From assembly GCA_964416645.1 (NCBI GenBank), contig CAYQEZ010000030.1:1-23164 (forward strand): a stretch of 23,164 nucleotides of DNA, written 5' to 3'. Below are positions 1-6,794 of the stretch, in pieces (within the stretch, counting starts at the first letter, position 1; each line of letters starts with the position of its first letter). This DNA is from GCA-002282575 sp964416645. Lineage in GTDB: Bacteria; Pseudomonadota; Gammaproteobacteria; Thiomicrospirales; Thiomicrospiraceae. Both the position numbers and the translations under genes were made by a program. The notes beneath the pieces were generated by a model. That model worked only from the letters and a program-made list of their open reading frames with translations. It was not told where the DNA came from and did not search any database.

Positions 1-85
1 CTAAGCTAACAAGAACTTCATCATTGATAAACCTATACGGGAACTCGTGATAAGTCAGCACGAAACGGATTGCTATCTGTACTGT

Positions 86-112
86 TTGACCATAATATAA
101 CGACTCTACAAT
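86..112 (+). promoter_or_regulatory. Possible sigma-70 promoter for cobO
   Basis: A TTGACC hexamer (86-91) is followed after 15 nt by TACAAT (107-112), which lies about 20 nt before the cobO start. The spacer is 2 nt shorter than ideal. If used, transcription would begin near 119 and leave a very short 5' leader, with no room for a cobalamin riboswitch downstream of it. The rest of 1-131 shows no gene. Confidence 0.35.
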
Positions 113-131
113 ATTTTATAGGCTACAAAAA

Positions 132-734
132 ATGAACATAAACCCTGACAACCATGCCAATCGCATGAAAAAACACAAAGAAATTGTCGATGCTGGTATG
201 GCGCGCGCTAAAGATGAGAAAGGCTTAATTTTAGTGATGACAGGCGATGGAAAAGGCAAGTCTTCTTCGGGTTTTGGTATGGTAGCACGTGCTTTAGGTC
301 ACAGCATGAAAGTGGCTGTGGTACAATTTATCAAAGGCAGTTACAGCACGGGCGAAGAGGCGTTTTTTCGTCGTTTTCCTGAAGAAGTCAGCTACCATGT
401 CATGGGCGATGGTTTTACTTGGGAAACCCAGAACATTGAAAAAGACATCGCCAGCGCACAAAAAGCTTGGGAACAGGTTAAAACCTTCCTAGCTGACGAT
501 AGCTATGACATGATTCTGCTCGATGAATTAAATATTGTACTACGTATGCGTTACTTAGATACCGAGCAAGTATTAGCCGACCTAGCAACACGCCCCTTTA
601 TGCAGCATGTTGTCATTACAGGTCGCGGAGCACCGCAAGCGCTCATCGAAGCTGCCGACACGGTGAGTGAAGTGAAAGAAATTAAACATGCCTATAAGGC
701 GGGTATTAAAGCCCAGAACGGCATCGAGTTATGA
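132..734 (+). CDS. cobO: Corrinoid (cob(I)yrinic acid a,c-diamide) adenosyltransferase
   Basis: This protein transfers the 5'-deoxyadenosyl group of ATP to the cobalt of Co(I) corrinoids, in the cytoplasm, to make adenosylcobalamin precursors. The 200-aa product is the usual length for the CobO/BtuR/CobA family. The basic N-terminal helix (residues 8-30) is followed by the family's P-loop GDGKGKSS at 38-45, then GFGMVARALGH and VVQFIKG. A DELN motif with the RMRYL stretch follows in the middle, and the C-terminus KAGIKAQNGIE is typical. It is the first gene of a + strand cobalamin group; btuM starts 52 nt downstream. The ATG at 132 is preferred because it gives the family's normal N-terminus, although the Shine-Dalgarno sequence is weak. 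A hairpin overlaps its stop codon. Function is confident from the motifs; whether it acts mainly in de novo synthesis or salvage cannot be told. Confidence 0.95.
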   Translation: MNINPDNHANRMKKHKEIVDAGMARAKDEKGLILVMTGDGKGKSSSGFGMVARALGHSMKVAVVQFIKGSYSTGEEAFFRRFPEEVSYHVMGDGFTWETQNIEKDIASAQKAWEQVKTFLADDSYDMILLDELNIVLRMRYLDTEQVLADLATRPFMQHVVITGRGAPQALIEAADTVSEVKEIKHAYKAGIKAQNGIEL

Positions 735-760
735 AAAAATCGGCTTACGCCGTTTTTCAT
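731..760 (+). terminator. Possible weak terminator or attenuator after cobO
   Basis: A hairpin with core CGGC-TTAC-GCCG (741-752) is flanked by an A-run (734-739) and a T-run (753-757), so the A/T arms can extend the stem. It begins at the cobO stop codon. The GC core is only 4 bp, so it may give partial termination and uneven expression of cobO against btuM-cobB rather than a full stop. Confidence 0.4.
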
Positions 761-786
761 AGGTAAAACAATCTTAGGAGAAAAAT

Positions 787-1362
787 ATGCCAACCTTATC
801 CCTTCGCAATCAAATATTATTAGGTGCTTTCTTAATTTTATTACTCGTGACCACGCGCGGACACAATGCATTAAGCTTTGACTTAATTCCTGCTTCAACC
901 ATGGGCTTGTTCTTTTTATTGGGCGTGTATTTTCGCAAAATTTGGGTACTCACACTCGCCTTTATCATTGTTTGGACGATGGATATTACGGGCTTAACTT
1001 GGTCTGGCAACACCGATTTCTGTTTGAGCAACAGCTATTTATTTTTGTTAATTTCTTACGCGATTTATTGGTCGGGTGGTCAGCTATTTGCTCGTTTATA
1101 CACGGGTGAAAACCTAAAGAGCCTAACCACGTTAGCTGTAATCGCTCCTGTTTCAGGCGCACTGGGTTACTTAATTTCTGCTGCCAGCTTTCATTACCTG
1201 TCGGGCAAGTTTGAAACGGACTTTTCTGTGATGTTCAGCGATTATTTAGCACGTTTACCAGGACATTTAGAAGGACTAGCTGTCTACTTGGTGCTTGGTA
1301 TTATTGCTCATATAGCGTTCACCACTTGGGCAAAACGCCACAGCAACACACAAGCTGCCTAA
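787..1362 (+). CDS. btuM: BtuM-type vitamin B12 membrane transporter (ECF S-component-like)
   Basis: This is a predicted inner-membrane protein for B12/corrinoid uptake. The 191 residues form about six hydrophobic segments (roughly 8-22, 33-49, 52-68, 81-97, 111-134 and 160-181), the size and shape of solitary ECF-type S-components. BtuM of Thiobacillus denitrificans is known to bind cobalamin base-off through a cysteine (Cys80) that coordinates cobalt and supports decyanation. Here a single cysteine, Cys79 in the TDFCLSNSY stretch before the fourth segment, sits at the matching place. A clear ribosome site, AGGAG, lies 7 nt before the ATG. The stop codon directly abuts the ATG of cobB, so the two are probably translationally linked. 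No ECF energising module is in the window, which fits BtuM proteins working without one. The assignment rests on size, topology, cysteine position and cobalamin context; another membrane protein of this size cannot be excluded without alignment. Confidence 0.75.
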   Translation: MPTLSLRNQILLGAFLILLLVTTRGHNALSFDLIPASTMGLFFLLGVYFRKIWVLTLAFIIVWTMDITGLTWSGNTDFCLSNSYLFLLISYAIYWSGGQLFARLYTGENLKSLTTLAVIAPVSGALGYLISAASFHYLSGKFETDFSVMFSDYLARLPGHLEGLAVYLVLGIIAHIAFTTWAKRHSNTQAA

Positions 1363-2646
1363 ATGACTCAAGCACTGTTTATTGTCGCGCCAGCATCAGG
1401 ACAAGGTAAAACCACCATCACTGCTGGTTTAGCGTGGCTCTATCGTCAACAAGGCAAGCGCGTTCGCATTTTTAAAACAGGCCCCGACTTTATCGATCCG
1501 ATGATTCATCAAGTGGCAACGGGGCAGCCTGTATATCAGCTCGATATGTGGATGGGTGGTGAAGATCATGTGCGTGCTTTGCTGGCTGATGCAGCCACAA
1601 CAGCCGACATTATCCTTATCGAAGGCGTAATGGGACTGTTTGACGGCACACCCTCTTCAGCCGATTTAGCCGAAGCTTTGGGTGTTCCCGTATTGGCGGT
1701 GATTGATGCCTCATCCATGGCGCAAACCTTTGGTGCTTTAGCGCATGGTTTGGCAACCTATCGTCCTAATCTACCTTTCTGGGGCATTTTGGCGAACCGA
1801 GTGGCAAGCGATTTACACGCCGACTTAATTGCCAGCAGCGTGCGCGCAGACACACCGTTAAAAGGCATTATTCGTCGTGATGCTGAAGCCAGCTTACCCG
1901 AACGTCATCTAGGGTTGGTGCAAGCACAAGAGCTGTCCGATCTGGAACAACGCATTCAGCAAATGGCTAACCAACTGGCTCAAACAGAATTAGCGCAGCA
2001 TCAACAGTTACCAGAGATTAGGTTTGAAACACCCAACCCTGTAACAACGCAAGCCACACTGAGCGGAAAAACCATTGCCATTAGCCGCGACAAAGCCTTT
2101 TCATTTTTGTATCAGGCGAATGTCGATACCCTGCAAGCCTTAGGTGCAACTATCCTATACTTCTCGCCCCTAGCAAACGACGCTTTACCTGATTGCGATG
2201 CGGTGTATCTCACAGGGGGCTATCCCGAGCTGTATTTAGACGAGATAGCGCAAGCAACGCGCACAGCAGAAGGGTTAAGAGAACACCAGTCACAAGAAAA
2301 ACCCATTTTGGCGGAGTGTGGCGGTATGTTGGCGTTACTCAATCAGCTCACCGACAAACATGGCAAAACGGCTCAGATGTGGGGATTGTTGTCGGGAACG
2401 GCAGTCATGCAACAAGGCTTAGCGGCCTTGGGTATGCAATCGGTGGCTTTACCCGAAGGCGAATTGCGTGGACACACTTTCCATCACAGCGTTACCACCA
2501 CCGACATGCAGCCGCTCACACAAGGTATTAACCCGCATGGTAAGGGCGTGAGTGAAAAGGTTTATCGTGTTGGCAAGCTAACTGCGAGTTACATTCATCT
2601 GTACTTCCCCAGTAATGCTGGTGCTGTCGCCGCTCTTTTTATGTAA
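1363..2646 (+). CDS. cobB: Cobyrinate a,c-diamide synthase (glutamine-hydrolysing)
   Basis: This ATP-dependent amidotransferase amidates the a- and c-carboxylates of (hydrogeno)cobyrinic acid using glutamine. The 427 aa match the CobB/CbiA family length. The N-terminal dethiobiotin-synthetase-like domain carries the P-loop APASGQGKTT (9-18) and KTGPDFIDP (39-47), followed by EGVMGLFDG. The C-terminal glutaminase domain has TGGYPEL (284-290), the nucleophile Cys319 in LAECGGM, GHTFHHS (370-376) and ASYIHLYFPS with His412. The ATG directly follows the TAA of btuM. The next gene starts 21 nt downstream. The same gene is called cbiA in the anaerobic pathway; no cobalt-insertion or ring genes in the window show which route is used. 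It could also amidate scavenged cobyrinic acid. Confidence 0.95.
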   Translation: MTQALFIVAPASGQGKTTITAGLAWLYRQQGKRVRIFKTGPDFIDPMIHQVATGQPVYQLDMWMGGEDHVRALLADAATTADIILIEGVMGLFDGTPSSADLAEALGVPVLAVIDASSMAQTFGALAHGLATYRPNLPFWGILANRVASDLHADLIASSVRADTPLKGIIRRDAEASLPERHLGLVQAQELSDLEQRIQQMANQLAQTELAQHQQLPEIRFETPNPVTTQATLSGKTIAISRDKAFSFLYQANVDTLQALGATILYFSPLANDALPDCDAVYLTGGYPELYLDEIAQATRTAEGLREHQSQEKPILAECGGMLALLNQLTDKHGKTAQMWGLLSGTAVMQQGLAALGMQSVALPEGELRGHTFHHSVTTTDMQPLTQGINPHGKGVSEKVYRVGKLTASYIHLYFPSNAGAVAALFM

Positions 2647-2667
2647 CAAGGTTAGGTAAAAATATCC

Positions 2668-3750
2668 ATGTCTACCCTCGATTTGTTTGGTGATGTGACT
2701 CAATCTGTTGTCGTGATTGAAGAAACCCTTTCGCGACCACTCAGTCCAGTCCAACGTAAATACAATACGCTGTTAGAAAAAATCGACAAACAAAAAGCCG
2801 ATTTGGAGCAATGGCAACAAGCGCATCACAGCTGCCAACAACAGGTTGCGGGAAAATATGAACCGCTCAGAAATCGCTTAACCCAAGAGCAACTCAAACT
2901 GCTGTTGGTGCTAGATGATGCCTTACACAGGCACAAATTCACGAAAAAGCAACGCCAACAACTCACCGACATCATTATTCATCTGTGCGAACAACTGATT
3001 GATGAAACCGACGACGAGGCGTTTATGGTCCTGTATCAACGCTATCAACCCGAAGCAGAGCCTGACTTTTCGCCAGAAGAACAAGCCGAGATGGATACTG
3101 CACTGCGTGCCGCTTTTGAAGACACCTTCGGCATACAGCTAGATGAATCCATTGATCTCAACAATCCCGAAGCGATTGCGCAAGCTGTTCTTGAACATCA
3201 ATCCCGTCAGCAACAGAACCAAAAACCACGAAAAAAAACCGCCAAACAACAAGCCAAAGAGACTCAAGAAAAAGCCGAAGCTGAAGCCGCACAGCAATCC
3301 ATTCAAAGCGTTTATCGTCAACTCGTTAAAGCATTGCACCCTGATCGTGAAAGCGATGCCGATGAACGCGCACGCAAAACCCAACTGATGCAAGCGGTGA
3401 CGGTCGCTTATGAAGAGAAAAACCTGATTAAGTTACTCGAACTGCAACTGCAAGAAACCCAAATCAGCCAACAACTGCATCAACTGGGCGACGATAAAAT
3501 CAATGCATTTATTAAGCTATTAGAAAACCAATGGCAACAACTTAAAAGCGAAACCCAGCAGATAGAAATCAATTACAAGCAGATGCTCGGACTGTCGCCG
3601 TGGGAAAAGCTCACCCCTAAAAAACTGCACAGTGTTTTGAAAAATGATATAGCTCAGTTAGAACAAAAAATCAAAGACATTCAACAGGATAGACGTCTCT
3701 TTGAAGGCGACATTCAAGCCTTGAAAGCTTGGTTATCTTACCTCACCTAA
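2668..3750 (+). CDS. J-domain (DnaJ-like) coiled-coil protein
   Basis: A 360-aa soluble, charged and glutamine-rich protein with no signal peptide. Residues about 20-55 and 185-210 look coiled-coil, and 120-160 are strongly acidic. A compact J-domain-like segment runs from about 210 to 257, with SVYRQLVKALHPDRE carrying the HPD signature at 224-226. HPD is the motif J proteins use to stimulate the ATPase of DnaK-type chaperones. Residues 270-360 form further helices, including a second coiled coil near 325-350. There is no G/F region, zinc finger or substrate-binding domain like that of DnaJ, so it is a class C J protein with no function I can name. It lies 21 nt after cobB and 34 nt before cbiB on the same strand, so it is probably co-transcribed with the cobalamin genes. 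A specific role in cobalamin synthesis is only suggested by position. Confidence 0.8.
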   Translation: MSTLDLFGDVTQSVVVIEETLSRPLSPVQRKYNTLLEKIDKQKADLEQWQQAHHSCQQQVAGKYEPLRNRLTQEQLKLLLVLDDALHRHKFTKKQRQQLTDIIIHLCEQLIDETDDEAFMVLYQRYQPEAEPDFSPEEQAEMDTALRAAFEDTFGIQLDESIDLNNPEAIAQAVLEHQSRQQQNQKPRKKTAKQQAKETQEKAEAEAAQQSIQSVYRQLVKALHPDRESDADERARKTQLMQAVTVAYEEKNLIKLLELQLQETQISQQLHQLGDDKINAFIKLLENQWQQLKSETQQIEINYKQMLGLSPWEKLTPKKLHSVLKNDIAQLEQKIKDIQQDRRLFEGDIQALKAWLSYLT

Positions 3751-3784
3751 TCCTCATCATGCTTGATATAAGAAAGAACCCTTT

Positions 3785-4702
3785 ATGCTCGCGCTAATGG
3801 TCGCAGCTGCGCTCTTGCTTGATCGTATTTTAGGTGAACCCAGTCATCGGTGGCATCCACTGGTTTGGTTTGGCAATGCTGCACATGGTTTAGAAAAACG
3901 ACTCAATCAGGCTGAAAAAGCACCTTGGACAAGGTTTAGTGCGGGGTTATTGGCGCTGTTGCTAATGGTCGGTGTACCCGTGCTGCTATTAATCAGTTTA
4001 TTGATGTTATTACCATTGTGGGCAAACATTGCGCTACAAATAGTGGTACTCATGTTCTGTCTTGGCTGGCAAAGCCTGCGCGAACATGCGCTGGCTATTG
4101 CGCAACCATTAACTCAAGCTGAATTAACACCAGCAAGACGTGCCTTATCGATGATTGTCAGTCGAGATACCCAAACCCTAAATGAAACACAAATTGCCAG
4201 CGCCACCTGCGAATCGGTGCTAGAAAATGGTCATGATGCAGTATTTGCCAGTCTGTTTTGGTTTGTTCTGCTCGGCGCACCAGGGGCTTTGGCACACAGA
4301 CTCATCAACACGTTGGATGGTATGTGGGGCTATCGCAACCAACGCTTTGAATACTTTGGTAAAGCCGCGGCCCGCTGTGATGACCTGTTCGGCTATCTAC
4401 CCGCCAGACTCACCGCACTCAGCTATGCCCTAGTGAATAAAGATACCTATAAAACGCTTGTTGTTGCTTGGAAACAAGGTCGCAAACACGATAGCCCCAA
4501 TGCGGGTATCGTAATGGCGGCTGGAGCAGCTGGTTTAGGCATTCGATTGGGTGGTGGTGCGACTTACCAAGGATTACGCACAAAACGCCCCTATTTCGGT
4601 TGGGGAAAACCTTGCCAAGCGACACACACTCAAGCCTGCTTATCATTAATCGATAAATCCGTTATAGCTTGGCTCATTGTCATCGCTGCGTTAAGCTTAT
4701 GA
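3785..4702 (+). CDS. cbiB: Adenosylcobinamide-phosphate synthase
   Basis: This integral membrane enzyme attaches the (R)-1-amino-2-propanol phosphate arm, or its precursor, to the f-carboxylate of adenosylcobyric acid. The 305 aa match CbiB/CobD. The signature N-terminus DRILGEP followed by WHPLVWFG (13-31) is present. Hydrophobic spans lie near 52-90 and at the C-terminus (about 287-305). The middle carries the conserved ENGHDAVFASLFW, LINTLDGMWGYRN, RCDDLFGYLPARLTAL and SPNAGIVMAA motifs. The 3' end overlaps the next gene, cobC, in an ATGA junction (4699-4702), the usual sign of coupled translation. The arm it attaches derives from the product of that neighbour. Confidence 0.93.
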   Translation: MLALMVAAALLLDRILGEPSHRWHPLVWFGNAAHGLEKRLNQAEKAPWTRFSAGLLALLLMVGVPVLLLISLLMLLPLWANIALQIVVLMFCLGWQSLREHALAIAQPLTQAELTPARRALSMIVSRDTQTLNETQIASATCESVLENGHDAVFASLFWFVLLGAPGALAHRLINTLDGMWGYRNQRFEYFGKAAARCDDLFGYLPARLTALSYALVNKDTYKTLVVAWKQGRKHDSPNAGIVMAAGAAGLGIRLGGGATYQGLRTKRPYFGWGKPCQATHTQACLSLIDKSVIAWLIVIAALSL

Positions 4703-5688
4703 AGCAGCAGCACGGTGGTCGATTACAGGCTGCTTGCCAACACTATGGCAGCACGCTAGAACAATGGGTTGACTTGTCTACCGGTATCGCCCCTTGGTCT
4801 TATCCTTTGCCAATGGTTCCTGAAAGCGTCTGGCAGCGCCTACCCGAAGCGGAAGATGGACTCATTGACATCGCTGCTCACTATTATGGCGTACGCCCTA
4901 CAGAGTGTCTTGCGATTGCGGGTAGTCAATGGGCTATTGAACAAATACCTTATTGTTACTCTAACCGACTAATCGTGCTGATGCTAGCAAACGGTTACAA
5001 CGAACACACTCGTGCTTGGCGCAACGCTGGACATTATGTCATCGAAGTTGCTGACATTAATGAGTTAATAAAAAAGGCTCATCAATGCGACGCTTGCGTC
5101 CTGATTCAACCACACAACCCACTGGGAATCGTGTTGAACGAAAGACAATTACAGCACATTAAAAATAATCTGCGTCAAGGTATTATGGTGATAGACGAAG
5201 CCTTTGCCGATAGTCGCCCTACCCCAACGCTACCGCTCGCCATAAATACTTGGAAATTGCGTTCCATCGGTAAGTTTTTTGGGCTAGCTGGCATTCGCTT
5301 AGGCTTCGTACTGGCAAATGATGCGCAGATTAATCAACTGATCCTGCGACAATCACCTTGGTCAGTCAGTAACCTAGCACGTTGGGCCGGACATCAGGCT
5401 TTACAAGATACACCATGGCAAGATGAACAAAGAATGAGACTCAAACAGCACAGCAAAAGATTAAGTGAATTGCTTGTTGCTCACGGCTTTAACTCAATCA
5501 ATCAAACAGATTATTTTGTCACCATAACCTCAGAACAGAGTCAGGCATGTGTTGAATCAGCAGCTCAGTCACAGCTACTACTTAGGCACTTAGCTGCAAT
5601 CAATGGTATTCGTTTTGGTCTACCAGCAAATGAAATACAATGGAACAAATTAATTGAATGGTTATCTCGACAAAAACACCATTACTAA
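4699..5688 (+). CDS. cobC: Threonine-phosphate decarboxylase (CobC, PLP-dependent aminotransferase fold)
   Basis: This PLP enzyme of the class I/II aminotransferase fold decarboxylates L-threonine phosphate to (R)-1-amino-2-propanol phosphate, the cobalamin side-arm precursor. I start it at ATG 4699 (329 aa), which overlaps the cbiB stop; a TTG 30 nt upstream is open but adds a Cys/His-rich tail unlike the family. The N-terminus HGGRLQAACQHYG and DLSTGIAPW is characteristic of CobC. Other motifs are QPHNPLGIVL (NPLG 140-143), VIDEAFAD (Asp166) and the PLP lysine Lys192 in SIGKFFGLAGIRLGF. It is the last gene of the + strand group. The following region is convergent with the - strand cluster, and no + strand terminator is visible after it. 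Confidence 0.92.
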   Translation: MKQQHGGRLQAACQHYGSTLEQWVDLSTGIAPWSYPLPMVPESVWQRLPEAEDGLIDIAAHYYGVRPTECLAIAGSQWAIEQIPYCYSNRLIVLMLANGYNEHTRAWRNAGHYVIEVADINELIKKAHQCDACVLIQPHNPLGIVLNERQLQHIKNNLRQGIMVIDEAFADSRPTPTLPLAINTWKLRSIGKFFGLAGIRLGFVLANDAQINQLILRQSPWSVSNLARWAGHQALQDTPWQDEQRMRLKQHSKRLSELLVAHGFNSINQTDYFVTITSEQSQACVESAAQSQLLLRHLAAINGIRFGLPANEIQWNKLIEWLSRQKHHY

Positions 5689-5701
5689 TCCTCCAAGCTA
5701 T

Positions 5702-5745
5702 GAAAAAGAAAAAGCCATGCTCTTCCTTATGGAAAAGCATAGCTT
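5702..5745 (-). terminator. Strong rho-independent terminator of the envelope cluster
   Basis: On the - strand, a 15-bp stem (arms 5731-5745 and 5712-5726, with two G-T pairs) closes a 4-nt ATAA loop (5727-5730). It is followed by the T-rich run TTTCTTTTT (5711-5703). The 5' arm is made by the last five codons of the upstream gene and the TAA stop lies in the loop, so coding and termination overlap. On the + strand there is no T-run after the stem, so it should not terminate cobC efficiently. Confidence 0.85.
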
Positions 5746-6101
5746 GCAGGATCACTGTGTAACTGTATCGGCGGTTTGGTCTTAACTTCGGCAACCACTT
5801 CTTGAGCTTTCGCTGGTTTAGGTCGTTGCTTAATGATTGCCTTAGCCTGTGCAGCTTGTTTATCTGCTTCAGCTTTCGCCACCATCGCTTTTTCAGCTTC
5901 CATTCTTGCCAACTGCAATTGCGCGATTTGTTTGTTGGTCAACTCTTGTTGAGCAGACAACTCGCGCAACTTTTTGTCATGCAATCGAACCTTCTCTTCA
6001 ACCACCTTAACGCGAGTTGAAATGCTCGATGAAGCCAATACCTGTTGTGCCGACAATCCCACACCGACCAATAATATCACGGTAAAACCGAGTGTTTTCA
6101 T
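5727..6101 (-). CDS. Small secreted coiled-coil protein, unknown function
   Basis: I do not recognise a named family. The 124-aa product begins with a signal peptide (basic MK, hydrophobic residues 4-15, likely cut after about residue 23 at VLA-SSS). It then has a heptad-like helix from about 27 to 92, rich in Lys, Glu, Gln and Ala, which looks like a coiled coil. The C-terminus is proline- and lysine-rich. No lipobox cysteine is present, so it should be free in the periplasm. A strong ribosome site, GGGAGGA, lies just before the ATG. It is the last gene of the - strand cluster, 45 nt after the LPP20-type lipoprotein, and its end forms the cluster terminator. It may be a partner of the coiled-coil membrane protein at the head of the cluster, but this is inference only. 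Confidence 0.75.
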   Translation of the reverse strand: MKTLGFTVILLVGVGLSAQQVLASSSISTRVKVVEEKVRLHDKKLRELSAQQELTNKQIAQLQLARMEAEKAMVAKAEADKQAAQAKAIIKQRPKPAKAQEVVAEVKTKPPIQLHSDPASYAFP

Positions 6102-6123
6102 AACGATTCCTCCCTTGATAACT

Positions 6124-6139
6124 TGCGATGATCATCGCA
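6124..6139. repeat. Perfect 16-nt palindrome between two envelope genes
   Basis: TGCGATGATCATCGCA is a perfect inverted repeat in the 45-nt space between the LPP20 lipoprotein gene and the secreted coiled-coil gene. It could be a dyad protein-binding site or a short hairpin (6-bp stem, GATC loop) in the mRNA. There is no T-run after it, so it is not a terminator. Confidence 0.5.
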
Positions 6140-6146
6140 CTCGCAC

Positions 6147-6686
6147 TTATCGAGGCGCTAAATCGTCCGGATCAAAACAGTTAGTACCACAACTTGATTT
6201 AACAGGCGAATTCACAGCTTGATCACTATAAGACAAGTAATTGTCGAAAAAATCACGGTCAACAAATACTTCAATCACCGTTTCATAGTTGTTATCTGCC
6301 ATAGGCGTTACGCTAGTAACACGTGCACCACGAACCATCGCGTTCACTTTAGCACGGAACGAATCGCTTTTTACTGCCATCGCCCCCACTGTGGTGTTGC
6401 CTTCGATTTTAACACCATTAATTTGCTCTGCTAACGAACGATAAGCATCTAATTTAGAAGCACGAATCGCCATCAAACGACGCTGACCTGGCGTGTACGC
6501 TTCGTATAAACTTTCCGTACCATAACCGACTGCTGAAATACGCACTCGTTCTTTGGATGCTACAGGCTTAGCGACTGTTGCTTCCAGTTTTGTTGCCTGA
6601 CTACTGCTGCCATTGTTGTTCACACAACCAAGCAACAGCATCGAACTAGCAACAGCAATACTCATAATTGAAATTAGCGGTTTCAT
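6147..6686 (-). CDS. LPP20-family outer-envelope lipoprotein
   Basis: The 179-aa product has a lipoprotein signal peptide with lipobox LLGC and Cys21 as the lipidated residue; Asn follows at +2 and +3, which favours outer-membrane sorting. After a short Ser/Asn linker, residues about 45-150 match the LPP20-like fold: SAVGYGTES, then RRLMAIRASKLDAYRSLAEQINGVKI (49-97 region) and a final strand-helix block, EVFVDRDFFDNY. The family includes Helicobacter Lpp20 and the flagella-associated lipoprotein FlgP, but no flagellar gene is nearby, so I do not assign flgP. The tail carries two cysteines (SSCGTNC) that could form a disulfide. A ribosome site AAGGAAG lies 7 nt upstream. It sits mid-cluster between two coiled-coil proteins. 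Confidence 0.8.
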   Translation of the reverse strand: MKPLISIMSIAVASSMLLLGCVNNNGSSSQATKLEATVAKPVASKERVRISAVGYGTESLYEAYTPGQRRLMAIRASKLDAYRSLAEQINGVKIEGNTTVGAMAVKSDSFRAKVNAMVRGARVTSVTPMADNNYETVIEVFVDRDFFDNYLSYSDQAVNSPVKSSCGTNCFDPDDLAPR

Positions 6687-6784
6687 GATAAGACTTCCTT
6701 ATTGGGCTGTTTCATTGATTTCTCACTCCCATTGCCGAATTCGGTCAATGTCTGTTGCTGTTTACAACTATTATTTTCAATCAT
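6683..6784 (-). CDS. Possible small ORF (33 aa) filling the gap between two envelope genes
   Basis: An uninterrupted reading frame occupies most of the 108-nt space between the coiled-coil membrane gene and the LPP20 lipoprotein gene. It starts at ATG 6784, with AGGA 8 nt upstream; another in-frame ATG at 6793 would give 36 aa. It ends in a TGA that overlaps the lipoprotein ATG in an ATGA junction. The product is hydrophilic, with Gln, Lys and Asn, one Cys and no membrane span. The ATGA overlap favours a real coupling ORF. Its short length and lack of any known family argue against, and the lipoprotein has its own ribosome site inside this frame. Confidence 0.3.
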   Translation of the reverse strand: MIENNSCKQQQTLTEFGNGSEKSMKQPNKEVLS

Positions 6785-6794
6785 GGTTTCCATC

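Noticed and set aside
1..131. AAGTCAG word near 51-57 resembling part of a cobalamin riboswitch B12 box upstream of cobO
   Set aside because: The bases after it (CACGAAACGG) do not match the GGAGACCTGCC part, and the window begins too close to see the rest of a fold of about 200 nt. A promoter-like sequence lies downstream of it.
3139..3393. Open frames on both strands inside the J-domain gene, one hydrophobic
   Set aside because: They come from the Lys/Gln-rich linker of the real gene and have no start context or family.
5802..6222. + strand frames over the envelope cluster
   Set aside because: They are antisense to genes with signal peptides, strong ribosome sites and a terminator in the other direction.
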